Origin: Atrina japonica
Lineage: Eukaryota; Mollusca; Bivalvia; Pterioida; Pinnidae
Direction of reading: 5' to 3'
Assembly: GCA_030159075.1 (NCBI GenBank)
Contig: BROG01000046.1
Location: 1,054,001 to 1,118,000, forward strand
Length of the DNA: 64,000 nucleotides
Part shown: positions 1-45,000 of the stretch, piece by piece
Layout of the letters: every line of letters begins with the position of its first letter
How positions within the stretch are numbered: position 1 is the first letter of the stretch
The notes under the pieces: generated by a model
Told to the model about the DNA's origin: nothing
The model's database searches: none
Seen by the model: the letters and a program-made list of their open reading frames with translations, nothing else
Made by a program: the position numbers and the translations under genes

Positions 1-724
1 ATATATATAAGATGTATCTATGTTTCAAATGTCGTGCTATATATATTGGTCAGCGTATGTGTATGCCAATCCAGATCAAATTTATGAGTTAAACCTAGTT
101 TGTTAGTTAAATCTAGTTTTCTCAATTAAACCTAGCTTTTTTTCTCCAGGTAACGTAAACTAGTGTGAAAAATAAGTTACATTTGAGAAAAACAAATTAT
201 AACAACAAAATTCTGAGTTGAACGCATTAGTCGTCCTTTGGTGTGCCATAAATCCTAAAATTTTAACAAAATAGATATATTCAATTACTTAGGTTTAAGT
301 TTCAAGTTGACATTTTGATATTCAAATGCATAATGTTCATAATTTTTTATTTGTCATAAAATCACTTCAAAATAAAAAGTATATTAAGAAGTAAAATTGA
401 AAACTAAATCATAATTTTTTATCTATCATCTCTTTGCTGTGTTGTGATGATCTGGATTGATTAGATCTTTCCCAAACACCAGTTGTATCGGATCCTACCT
501 GTTGTCTTTTTATATTATTTTGTAATGATTGCTGGTAAGTGCCATTTTCTACATATGACTGAGCGAAATCTTTGAGAAAGGATTATGACCCATACGCTAT
601 ATATTCGGGACTAATCACTTTAATATAATGTCGATCCTAACTTGCATACACTGTATATCAATATCAATATTTAAGCTGTATTGTATAAAGTCTTTTAACT
701 GGAAAATATTAAAAGTAAAATTAA
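1..724. other. AT-rich sequence, no gene seen
   Basis: Non-coding AT-rich DNA. It is either upstream of the short ORF at 725 or intronic to the collagen gene, whose 5' exons must lie further left. I see no exon with paired splice sites, no repeat family shared with the rest of the window and no recognisable promoter. Confidence 0.5.
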
Positions 725-889
725 ATGCTTCGCAACAAGTCTAAATCGAGCGAACAGAGTAGGTCACTTAATATACCACCGGATCTTCAACATAAAGGTC
801 CATCGTTCGATCCACGTTTAAGCCAGATTTTCAGAGATGATATTCTATTTCCGTTCGCACAGCTCTATGCCGAGAAAGAGGGTAAATAG
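725..889 (+). CDS. 54-codon ORF resembling the start of an AKAP10-type RGS domain (tentative)
   Basis: The ATG is preceded by AATTAA and opens a basic N-terminus (MLRNKSKSSEQSRS). It is followed by SFDPRLSQIFRDDILFPFAQ, then LYAEKEGK and a TAG stop. From memory, the spacing of S, L, Q, D, I, P and E resembles the first helix of the AKAP10 (D-AKAP2) RGS domain, in a protein that also begins with a short basic segment. A donor-like GTAAAT starts at 882, so this may be a first coding exon (725-881, phase 1) rather than a complete ORF. After the stop the same frame reads SLINFVRF, which looks like the next RGS helix. A decayed copy is therefore also possible. No further RGS exon was found. RGS domains bind G-alpha subunits and AKAP10 anchors PKA, but function is not claimed here. 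Confidence 0.3.
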   Translation: MLRNKSKSSEQSRSLNIPPDLQHKGPSFDPRLSQIFRDDILFPFAQLYAEKEGK

Positions 890-1149
890 TGTAGGATATG
901 CAGTTTGATTAACTTCGTCAGATTCGTGTAGTGACACTTAAAAAGCTGTTGGAAATACGGACCACTCATGCAAGGACATAAAACATACACACTAAACGTC
1001 TCTTCCCTGCCTAGCAGGATAAGTGGCAAAGGCTTTCAGAAGTCACGCCGGTCGTTATGCTATGTTTGGTTTCTTGGCGTTGCGATTTTACGTTTGATGT
1101 GTGGGAGCACGTTTTGTGTGGCGAGGGCATAGTTAGTGTTGTGGGGGTG

Positions 1150-2460
1150 TTTGTGATCTTGGTTGTCGGTGGGGGGGGTGTGGGGATGAGGGGTGGGGGG
1201 GGAGGGGGGTGGGTGAGGGGGCGGGGAGTAGGGGGGGGGGCTGTGGTGTGGGGCGGGTGGGGGGGGGGGGGGTAGGGGGCGGGCGGGGGGAGGGGGGTGG
1301 GCGGGCGGGTGGGGGGGTGGGGTGTGGGGGCGGGGGGGGGGGGGGGGGGGGGGCGGGGGGGGGGGGGGGAGGGGGATTGGTGGGTGGGGGGTGGCGGGGC
1401 GGGGGTGGGGGGTGGGGTGGGGGAGGGGGTTGGGGGGTAGGGGCAGGGGAGGGGGAGGCGGAGGGTGGGTTGGGGGGAGGTGGGAGGGTGTAGGGGGGGG
1501 CGGGGGGGGGACGGGGCGGGGGAGGGGGAGTGGGGGGGGGGGGGGGGGGGAGGGGGGGGGGGGGGGGGTGCGGGGGGGAGTTGGGGTGATGGGGGGGGGG
1601 TGTGGGGGGGGTCGGGGGGGTGGGGGGGGGGGAGGGGGAGGGGGCTTGTCAGTATGGGGGGGGGGGGGGGGGAGGGGGGGGGGGGGGGAGGATCGGGTGA
1701 CGGGGGGGGGGGGGGAGGGGGGGAGGGGAGGTGGGGGGGGGGGGTGGGCGGGGGTTGGGGGGAGGGGGGGTGGGAGGGACTGGGGGGGGGTGGGGGGGGG
1801 GGGGGAGGCGCTGAGGTGGTGGGGGGGTGGGGGGGGGGGGGGGGTAAAGGGGGGGGGTGGGGGGGGGGGGGGGGTGGGGGGGGCGTGGGGGGGGGGGGGG
1901 GGTGGGGGGGGTGGGGCGGGGGGAGGGGGGTGTGGGTGGGGGTAAACGGGTGTGGGGGGGGAGGGGGGGGGGTGGGGGGGGGGGGGGGGGGGGGAGGGGG
2001 TGGAGAGGGGGGTGGGGTGGGGTGGTGGTAGGGGGGGGTTGGTGGTGGACGTGGCGGGGGAGGGAGGGGAGGTGGGGGCGGGACGGGCGGTTGCGGTGGG
2101 GGGAGTGGGTTAGCGGGGTGTAGGGGGGGTGGGGTGGGGCAGGGAGGGGGGGGGGCGGGGTGCGTGGGGGGGGGGGGGAGGGGGGGGGGGGAGGGGAGCC
2201 GGTTAGCGCTGGGGTGGGTCGGGGGGCTGGGGTGGCTGGGTGGGGGGAGGTGGGTGGGATTAGGGAGGGCGGGGGGAGGGGGGGGGGGTGGGGTGGGGGG
2301 GGGGGGTGAGGGGGGGGGGGGGGAGGGGGGGGGGGGGGGGGGGGTGGGGGGAGGGGGCGTGGGGGGAACGGGTGGGTTTGAGGGTGGGGTGGGGGGGTGG
2401 GGGGCGTTCGGGAATCGGTTGGGGTGCGCAAGTGGGGGGGGTGGGGGGTGGGGGGGAGAT
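1150..2460. repeat. Almost pure G block (G-rich low-complexity tract)
   Basis: About 1.3 kb in which the plus strand is nearly all G with scattered T and very few C or A. The line 1861-1920 has 54 G, 4 T, 2 C and no A. The left edge grades in from ordinary sequence through a TG-rich zone (1080-1150). The right edge returns abruptly to AT-rich DNA at about 2465. Every frame is open on both strands simply because stop codons need A and T, so the glycine-rich and proline-rich frames are not genes. If real it would be a strong G-quadruplex or i-motif former. A low-quality consensus is at least as likely. The 15-mer AACAAGTCTAAATCG occurs just outside each side (734-748 and 2484-2498). Confidence 0.9.
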
Positions 2461-2910
2461 GGGGGTGCAAAATCAAAGTAAGAAACAAGTCTAAATCGCA
2501 AAACGAATATCAGATATTGATCGAAAAGTTGTCGAGGTCAATAATGATATTAGTGGAGATTGATACTATGATTATTAGAAATAAGAATTTTTATAATAAT
2601 TGGGGAAATGTCAAATATCGCAACATTTCGAAAAATAACATTGGCTCGAAACATTTTCAAAGTTTCACTATTTGTCCATTTTTCAAATAATTCATTTTTC
2701 ATTCCTCCCCACAATGTACCCATGATGATTCTTTTTACATATAAATGTATCCTAATCTTTATCGTAAGGTGTATAAAACATAATTTACCTCATTGAGATT
2801 AAAATATTTACACGTTTCACTATTCCGACAAATGTATATATATATAAACTCATTTTAACGTTCAAGAAAAATGTACAGCTGAATCCTTTGTAAATTTTGT
2901 ATGTTTCCAG
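2461..2910. other. AT-rich sequence before the first recognised collagen exon
   Basis: Ordinary AT-rich non-coding DNA with no exon candidate until the acceptor at 2909-2910. The short frame that runs out of the G block into this stretch is an overrun of that block. Confidence 0.5.
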
Positions 2911-36549
<33,639 letters not shown>

Positions 36550-36581
36550 AGTTTCCTCAGTTTTGTGATATCAGTAAGTAT

Positions 36582-36587
36582 AATAAA
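36582..36587 (+). terminator. Candidate poly(A) signal AATAAA for the collagen gene
   Basis: AATAAA starts 33 bases after the TGA. A GTAAGT donor-like site just before it (36575) leaves open a spliced 3' UTR continuing to a pyrimidine-rich AG near 37934 and a second AATAAA near 38231. Confidence 0.45.
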
Positions 36588-36739
36588 AATCATAAATACA
36601 CGGTTTTTATATAACAACACATTAGCATTTGTCTTGTTTGAGTTCTTACAATACGAAAACAATTGTGACAAAATGTTTGATGAGTAGAACCTAATAATAT
36701 ATATATATATTGACCGACCTGTTCCCTTAATCATACGAA

Positions 36740-37290
36740 GCAGACTTCATTCAGAAACTGCTGAATCAAAAGAAGAAAAAGTTAGCGGTGTCCTTTAATT
36801 TGACATTTAGATATATCGACGACGTTTTGTTAATTAATAATGATAATTTTCATACATATGTCAATGCAATATATCCCAGCGAAATAGAAATTAAAGACAC
36901 AACAGAATCAATCACACACGCTACTTAGACATTTTACTTAATATGGACACAGACGGGAAATTAGCAACTAAGCTATACGACAAAACGCGACGATTTCGGC
37001 TTTCCCATCGTAAATCGTAAATTTTCCACATTTAAGTAGTAATTTCCCTCAGTCACGCGCATATGGAGTTTATATTTCACAGATGATCTGATATGCCAGG
37101 GTGTGTACAACATATGAAGATTTAATATACAGAGGTAAACTACTCACTGACAAATTATTGACACAGGGATATCGAAAACCGCGTTTATGTCAACGTTCCG
37201 CAAATTTTACGGTCGGTATAATAGTCTTGTTTGCGATTACTCTGTTTCACGAAGTGAAATGTTGAGTTGCCTTTTCGTTGGCGGTTGTTG
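36740..37290 (+). pseudogene. Decayed reverse transcriptase with RYIDD motif (Penelope-like type, tentative)
   Basis: The stretch reads YEADFIQKLL, then AVSFNLTF, then RYIDDV (36809-36826), the catalytic YxDD box of a reverse transcriptase. Downstream come IEIKDTTES, AYGVYISQMI and a C-terminal GRY...D. The frame is broken in several places: a few bases are lost near 36926, there are single-base shifts near 36982 and 37015, and an in-frame TGA occurs near 37092. The element is therefore dead. The RYIDD box and the YGVYISQ / QGY / GRY spacing are shared by Penelope-like RTs in aquatic invertebrates as I remember them; the exact class needs a search. The tail at 37345 follows directly. Confidence 0.65.
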
Positions 37291-37344
37291 AGACGTCTGT
37301 ACCAATTGTGACGAGGATTCACTCCTCACGTATTTCGTTGGACT

Positions 37345-37510
37345 TTGACTGTGGACTCCCGGCGGGTGTGACCGGTCGACAGGGGATGCTTACTCCTCCA
37401 TGGCACCTGATCCCACCTCTTGATTTCCAGAGGTCCGTGTTTGTCCATTTTTACCGGATTTGTATCTATATCCTGGACATACTACTGAATTATACTTTGG
37501 TATCTGAAAT
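37345..37510 (+). mobile_element. 3' tail of the reverse transcriptase element
   Basis: CCGGCGGGTGTGACCGGTCG, then ACAGGGGATGCTTACTCC, then CATGGCACCTGATCCCACC and TGGACAT, ending TTTGGTATCTGAAATTG. It lies immediately downstream of the RT relic and is repeated at six other sites in the window. Confidence 0.75.
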
Positions 37511-37511
37511 T

Positions 37512-37634
<123 letters not shown>

Positions 37635-38627
37635 TACAAGATCAAGTCCTAGAACAGTGATGAATATAGTCTATATTAGTTTAAACTTTATTTTATTTCA
37701 GGATATACAATAAACACTCACCCACATTGTCTATGTTACCGTATACATATAAGTTCCCATTTACATAAAGTATTATTTCAGCTTTGGTCTTAAACTGGGA
37801 AAATAATATATTTGCTAGAAATCAAAATGTTGTAAACAGACAAACATATAAACAAAAACAATATGTCCTCGACATTTGATCTGGGGACTTAAAGATTCAG
37901 ATTCAGTTCTTATGCAATTTATTATATTTTCAGCGTGACAACCAAGGCAGGATTAAGAAGTAGCATCGTGTAGATATGAGATGTATCAAATCTGTACAGA
38001 CTGAAATCGACAGATAATTTGTGATCAACGAGATGTAATTACTTGTCAATTAATCGGAAACAGAAAATATTTATATCTTTGTATATCTTTGTAACTATTG
38101 ATTTGCTTATGTATGTATGCTTGTTTGCTCATCTGGACCAAAGGTTTAAGTCGGCTTTTCTGATCATCTTTGTCTGACGTTTGTCCGTTAACTTTTCACA
38201 TGTTTTCCTCCGATATTTCTGAAGGGATTTTAATAAAACTTTACGGAAAACAATCACTTGAGGTGTAAGTGGTATCCCTCTTTCAAAATCTTCTCCTCCA
38301 ATTCACTATGATGCATTGTTTTTATATGTTTTATCTCAAATTGCTGAAGGAATTTCGACAACACTTAATGAAAAGCAATTACTCAAGGTCCTATACCAAG
38401 TGTGTGCTTTTTGGCCAGATCGTCTCAGGGATGGATTCAGGGTGGGGCGAATTAGGTCCCCGAGGGTACCCATCTTTGAAAATCTGTTACGTGATTTAAA
38501 AAAAATTAATTGAATATTAGGGATGGAGGTATAATTCAAGTTTGTGTTTTGTAGAAATCGATAAATTAATTTTGACGAGTTTTGATATCTTTTCAAACTT
38601 TGACATTTGTGGACTCACGGCGGGTGT
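37635..38627. other. AT-rich intergenic sequence
   Basis: No coding feature is recognised. A pyrimidine tract and AG near 37934, and an AATAAA near 38231, could be a second 3' UTR exon of the collagen gene. Confidence 0.4.
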
Positions 38628-39090
38628 GACCGGTCGACAGGGGATGCTTACTCCTCCATGGCACCTGATCCCACCTCTTGGTTTCCAGAGGTCCGTGTTT
38701 GTTCCATTTTTACCGGATTTGTATCTATGTCCTGGACATTCTATTGATTTATACTTTGGTATCTGAAATTTTTATATTTCATCCTCATTTTAGGTCACCT
38801 CCACCCCAAGGACAGGAATAATAATTTGACGGGCCGTGTGCGCGCCGCTGCGTCCCCGCGCGCGGCAAGTTAATATCCCGATCCTAAAAACTTTATACAT
38901 TTGAAACCTCACTATTAAGCCCATACTTAACTGACTCTAATTGGTCTCTATAGCAAGGTGGTTTCTAATGTGAGGGCGTCTCAAATTTGATGTGGTCTCC
39001 TAAGCAAGTTGGTGTTTAGGTAATGTACCACTGTATTCGTTAGATACCAATACAGTTCTGGTGATCTGTATGGCGATGGACCTCTTGTTT
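38628..39090. repeat. Left copy of the 419/463-bp direct duplication flanking the GC block
   Basis: It matches 46851-47269 base for base except for two substitutions and extra bases only in this copy: single or double insertions at six points in all, one of them a 37-base GC-rich burst at 38830-38866. The first 140 bases are a retroelement 3' tail. The last shared bases are CTCTTGTTT, where the GC block begins. Confidence 0.9.
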
Positions 39091-42000
39091 CAAGAGCGGC
39101 AAGACGGCAGACGCAACGGCTATATTTTACCCGCCCGCCCAGCGATCAAGCTGAGCACCGCGCCGTCGCGCGGCGCAGCAACGCGATGAACCGCCCCAAG
39201 CCGACCGAACGCACCAGTTGTGCGCGCGACTGCCAGAAGGCCGTCGCGCCGCCAGCGCCCCGCGGCGCCATGCCGCGCAGGGAAATCCGGCGAACGAATG
39301 CCCGCGCCGGACGACTCGCAGCCCCGCGCGACGCAGGGACCCCCCCGCGCACACCGCTCCGAAACCGCGCCGGCCCAACCGCCAGCGTGCACCGTCCCAG
39401 CCAAGGCCCGATACGAGCGCGCCATCGCGGTCAAACAGCCGCCCGCGCATGACGCAGCCCAGACACGAGCCACCGCGGAACGGGTACGTCGCAAGCGCCC
39501 GCGGCGCGCAAAGCCACCGCGCGCCGAGCACCACGACACGAAAAAGGATAACGACAGGCAGAGCCCAGTCGCCTGCCGCGCGCTCCCAGCGCCGTGGCAC
39601 CCACGCCGGCAGCCCGTAACCGCGGCACCGGCGGGCCCCGCCCCGAGACCTCAGAAGACCACCGCCGGCCAGAGCCCTGCCACCCGTCCGGCGCGCACGC
39701 ACCACTGACCAACTCGCGCCGCTGCGGCGTCCATGGAGGCAGCCAGAGAGCGCAGCCGCCCGACGCGAAGCCAGCCCGCCGCCAATTGAACGCCGACCGA
39801 GAGCGACGAACGCGAGCGACCGGAGAGACCGGAGCCACACCGGTCACGAGAGGCACCCAGAGAGAGCGACTGTGGCGCAGCTGTCCGACCGACCGCACCC
39901 GCAAGCCCAACAAAGGAAACACGCGGCGCGCGGACCCGGCGCAGAGCCGACAGAGCGCGTCGGAGCGGCCGGGGAACGTGAGAACAACACCGACCCCGCG
40001 CCATCCGCCCCCAGGATGAAGCGGCCGACGACCGCGCCCCCCGAAGACAGGCGGCGACGCGCAGATGCCCGTCCCATGCCGACGGCAGCGCGCGCGACCG
40101 ACGCAGCCGCAGCCACGCGCGCCAAAGCAAGCAGCTGGTGCCGAGAGAGCCACGCCGCGAGAGCACCGCCGCAAGCGCGGCCACCGCGTCGCGCCGGAGG
40201 AGCGCAGCAGCGCACACAACAACCGTCCGCACAGAGCAGAGTGCCCGCAGTGGGCCCCGCTGCGCATCAGGCCCGCGCGGCGCGCCGCACGCGGATCCCG
40301 CATAACCGACGACACAGCGCTCAGACCCCGCCCGGCACGCCGCAGCACGCCGTGGAGACAGGACCACTGCGCGCACAGCACTGCCGCAGCCGCACCCGGG
40401 CTCGACGACGCACACAGGCGACAGAAACGCGAGCAAGAGGGCCCAAAGAGTCGCTCGCACCCCGATGCCAGGCGGCGACGACCCAGCAGCCCGTGAGAGA
40501 ACCCGACAGCCCATACGCAGACCGCACGACCCGCCTGCGCGAGCGCCAGCTCGTACGCCCGCGCGCAAAGGCCGCCAGCAAGAGAGGAGTACCCGCGGCC
40601 GCTCATCGCAGAGAGCGGCAGCAGGGCGACTTGCGCACGGGCCTGAGAACGAGCCAGTGCCCGCACCCCGACGCGGCAGCAGACAGGTACGCGACCGCGG
40701 GCGACGTGACGAACCGAAGTCCGTCGGACGAACCGAAGGTCGAGCCGAAGCTATCGTCACGCCACCAAAATCCCAGCGCCGCCCGAGCAAGCGGCCAGCA
40801 GCGACGCGCGGGCCGCGACAACCAGCGCGCCTCGCCAGAGCGCCGCCGCCGCCGCGCGAAACTGTCGAGCTCAGGGTCGTCCCGCATGCGCTCTCGGCGC
40901 GCCCCCCCCCAAACCCCCGCGAGAGCGACGAGAGCACGCGCCTGTCGGCCGCGCCGACCCGCGTACAGAGGACGCGAGCGCAAGCGGCACCAGTCGCGCG
41001 GAACCGCGCAGCGCCGCGCCGAGAGAGAGAGAGCGCACGGCGCCGCACAGTCGCGACGCGGCGCCACGAACAGGGCAGCAAGATACGTCCCGTCGGCTGC
41101 CGCAGAGGGCAAGCGAAACGAGCGCGTCGGCGAGCCCCCCCGCGGACGCCGCGCCAGCGAGGCGAAAAGAACAGACGAGAGCACATCCGACGCCAGCCGG
41201 ACAGAAGCGGCAGACGCGGGGCGATGGGGCCACGGCCATCGCCGCGCAGCAGCAGTACCCCGCAGAACGACGCAGACGAACAACAGAAAAAAACGAAGCA
41301 TAAAGATGCGCGCGCCGCGCGTCGACAGCGCGCGAGGGATGCGGATGGTGTGCCGCGGGCGCGACGCGGCGCGCACCCCCCGTAGCAGCGAAGGCAGCGC
41401 ACGCCCCGACACGCACATCTGAGCGCCGGGCACGCCGGACCGCCGCCCGAGCAGACGCGACGCCCCAAAACGGGTCCCAGACGGTAGGAGGAGCGGCCAC
41501 CGACGGCAGACGCCAACTTAGAGCCGCGCGGACGAGTCGAGGCGGCGACACCTCCACCAGAGAAACCGCCATGCAGCTCCAGCAGCGCCCCGCGCAGCGA
41601 CCAGAACGAAGCAGTACGCGCTGGCGCAGCCCGGCGCGACAGCGCGACCGAGCGAGCTAGAGCGAGGCAGCGGCGCCCCGCCCTCAAGCTGCGGAGGAGC
41701 CGCGCACAATGAGGCTCGCGGCGCGTCACGACGGCCCGTCAACGAGCCGCCCTCGACGGCAGGAACAGGCCCCGCCCGGGGGGGGAGCACGACAGACGCG
41801 CGCCCGACCTCGGTCCGACTCACCACACGGAGAGCCGACGCCCGCGCGCGGACGCGCCGCGATGTCGGCGCGCAGGCGCCACTGGACACCGTGGCTCACG
41901 GCGCGCCCGGCAGGCCAGGAAGCCAGAAGGCCGCACCGAAACCCGCGCTGCCGCGAGCGGCGCGCACGCGCAGTAGCGGCCGAATCGCCCGGCCGGCCGC

Positions 42001-45000
42001 CCCCCGGCACCGCGACGCGCCGCCTGCCAGTCACACCCCACGCCGGGAGGTAGCTGCGTACGCCAAGCCGCGGAGGGTAAAGCACAACCGCGCGCCCCGC
42101 CGAGGGCGACATGCGACGACAGCACGCCCCGGCGCCGCGTCACGCCGCCAACAGCGCGGCCCCGCGGCTGGAACCAGCCGCCGCAAGGAGCGCAGGCCCG
42201 CGGACCAGCCGCGTGTCACCGGCCGATAGCGCGAGCGCGCCGGCCCAGAAGGGACCGCTGCAGGGCTGCCGACGCACGCCTCGACCGCAGACAGCCAGAG
42301 GAACATAGGAACGCGATGCCTCGAGACGCGACAGGCGCCGGCCTACGAGGCGTGCAGCGACGGTAAGCAAGCGGCGCCGCCATGGAAGGCCCGCCCGCCG
42401 CGAAGCGGCCCGCGGCGCGCGAGACCACCCAGGCTGCCCCGAGCGCGCCACGCGCCGGCGCGACTCCCGCGCCACCAAGACGCGCCAACGCCCGAGCAGC
42501 AGCGCGTACGCCTCGGCGCATTCACACCCCCGCCCCCGCCGCGCCCCCACCCGGCGTTATCGGCCCGCGTCCCCGGACAGCGCTCCCGCCGGACCAGGCA
42601 GCCGGCGCCGACGGGGCCCGACACGCGCCCAGACTGACATCGCGATGCGGACGAGGAACCACAAAAAGGGGTCGGGCAGAGAAGCCGCGACTTCGCGCGT
42701 AGAGTCGCCGGCGACCCTCCCCCGCCCGAGCTGATGCCCGGCCCGAGCCCCGAGGGACAGCGCGACGCTGCCCCGCCGACGAGCACGCACGCGTCGCGAG
42801 AGCAGAGCCGCGCGCGCGCCCCGCACGGCGGCCAAGCCGGGCCGCCTAGGACGGGCCCCGCAGCGACGAGGCTGACGGGCGCGCACGCACGCGCGCGAGA
42901 GCCGGCGCGGACGGCGAAGACAAGAAAACCGAGCAGAGCCGACGCCGGAGCGGCGAGAGAGCCAGCACGAGACCGCGCCGGACCGCACGATCTCGCAACC
43001 GCGTAAGCCCGTAGAACGTATGAACCACCTGCAGCGGCCCCCGCACAGCGACTGCGATGAGAAGCCCCGCGCAGAGCCGCGTAGCAGACGGCGCCGCCCC
43101 GCGAGCGAGGCCCTCCGAGGAGGAAGTCAGCAACAAGTCGAGCCAGCCGCATCGCACCAGAAGAGACCGCGAGCAACCGGAACAGGCGAGCCGCGAGCGC
43201 GAGCAGCGAGGCGCCGCGCCGGCAGCGCCTGCAAAAACGAGAGCGCCGGGCCGCTCCCGCGAGCACCAAGCCGCAGTGGACCCGCGCGACGACCCCGAGG
43301 CAGAGGCACGCGGCCCCGCGACGCGGAGGCAGACGCACCGAGAAGCAAGAAGCACGGCACAAGCGCACAGACGAGGGCCCGAGGGCGGCGCCAAGCGCAG
43401 CGCGGGGCGGGCCCGCGCGCACGCGCGCCGACAGCGCCGCAGAAAGGCAGCCACAGCAGAGCCCGACGAGACGGTCGGCCGGCAGAAGGTCCCAGACGCG
43501 CGCCCAGCCAGCGCCGACGCAGCGGCCGGAGAGCCGTCGAGCGCACCGCCCCGCGACCCGTACACGAGCGCGCACCACCCGCACGAGAGACCGCAGCCGA
43601 CAGCGACCCACACACCAGAGCGAAGGCCCGAAGCAGGGGCAGCCGAGCGCCCCGGCGGCTGCACTAGCAGCGGGCAGGAAAGACCGCGCGGAGGGACGCC
43701 CGCCGCACAGCCACCTCTCGCCCACGAAGCTACGAACAGGCCCACTCAAGCACACGCCGCGGCGCGCGCGCCCCGAGCCGCGGCCGGTCCAGCCGCCCGT
43801 GCTAGCAGACGGCGGCCCCCAGCCAAGCACCGCAACCGACACGCCGTCCGCAGAGGACACGCGTAGCGGAGCCCGTCCGCCGAAGAAAGTCAGTCCCGCA
43901 GTCACCGCAAGCAGAAAAAGGGCTCACCAGCAGCACACTATGGGGAACCACCAGAGTCACAGCAGACTCCGCCGCGCCACGGAGCGCGCAAACGATGGCA
44001 TGGGAAACGCACGACAGCAGCGCGGCCACTGCGCGAGCACGAACGAGAAAGCGGCTCACGCACGAGACCAGCGGCAGCACGGCCGCAGCCCAGCGCATCG
44101 CCGCAAGCCGAGCAGAACGCCAGCGCGCGCGCGAGGCGCCACAGCTCCGCAGGAGGCGACGCAACGCCGGGCGACGCGCCCGCCCCAACACGAACACCCA
44201 CGTTCCGCGCGGCCGCCGGCGCACGCGGGCTACCCGCGCAGCGAGCCGCAGGGAGGCACGACACGCGCAGCGCGCGACGCCGTCCTACGCGGATCGAGCC
44301 GGTGTGTGGCCCAGAGAAGCGCGAGCAAAGTCGGCCGAGGGACTGCGCCGCGCCACGCGCGCCGCGACGGCTGACGCACACGCACGCAGCGCCGCGCCGC
44401 GGCGCGCGAACGGCGCGCGCCCGTGCCGCCACGGCACGAGTGCCGGCCGCACGGGCAGACGGGCGCGCGCCTGGCGCGAGGCGCGCCTACGACAGCCCGG
44501 GCCAAGCCGCCCCACGCCGCCCCGCCGCCCGCCCCTGCTAGCACACGAACAGAGGCGCGCTCCCCGCAGCGTCGCATGAGGCGCCCGCCACGGCCCTCCA
44601 CGCCGAGAAGCCTGTCTGACGAGCCGACCGGACAGAGGAACAGGAAGGTCAGCCCGGCTAGCCTTATCAGAGCAGCAGCGGCACGCGACAGACATACGCG
44701 TTACGACTGCACGTCCGGAGAGCGTAACACAGGAAGGCCGGAAAGGCGAGAGTCAGTCCCTACGGTGACCGTCACGGCGATCAAACACAGCCAAACGCAC
44801 AGAAAGACATGTCGAAGTCGAAGAGGCAACAGAAACCAGAAAGACTGGACGACACTCAAGCCGCCGAGTCACGGAGCTGACAAATGTGTAGTCGCCCGCG
44901 TGCCGCCGTAGTCAACGAGGCAGCAGACCGAAAGGGACACACAACCGACAGGAAGAAGATGGTAACGCCAGTACGACTCTCAAAGCGACAGAGAAACAGG

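Noticed and set aside
1011..2501. A 496-residue proline-rich frame on the minus strand and several glycine-rich frames on the plus strand
   Set aside because: They exist only because the G tract contains no A/T-dependent stop codons; there is no start context, splice signal or conserved domain.
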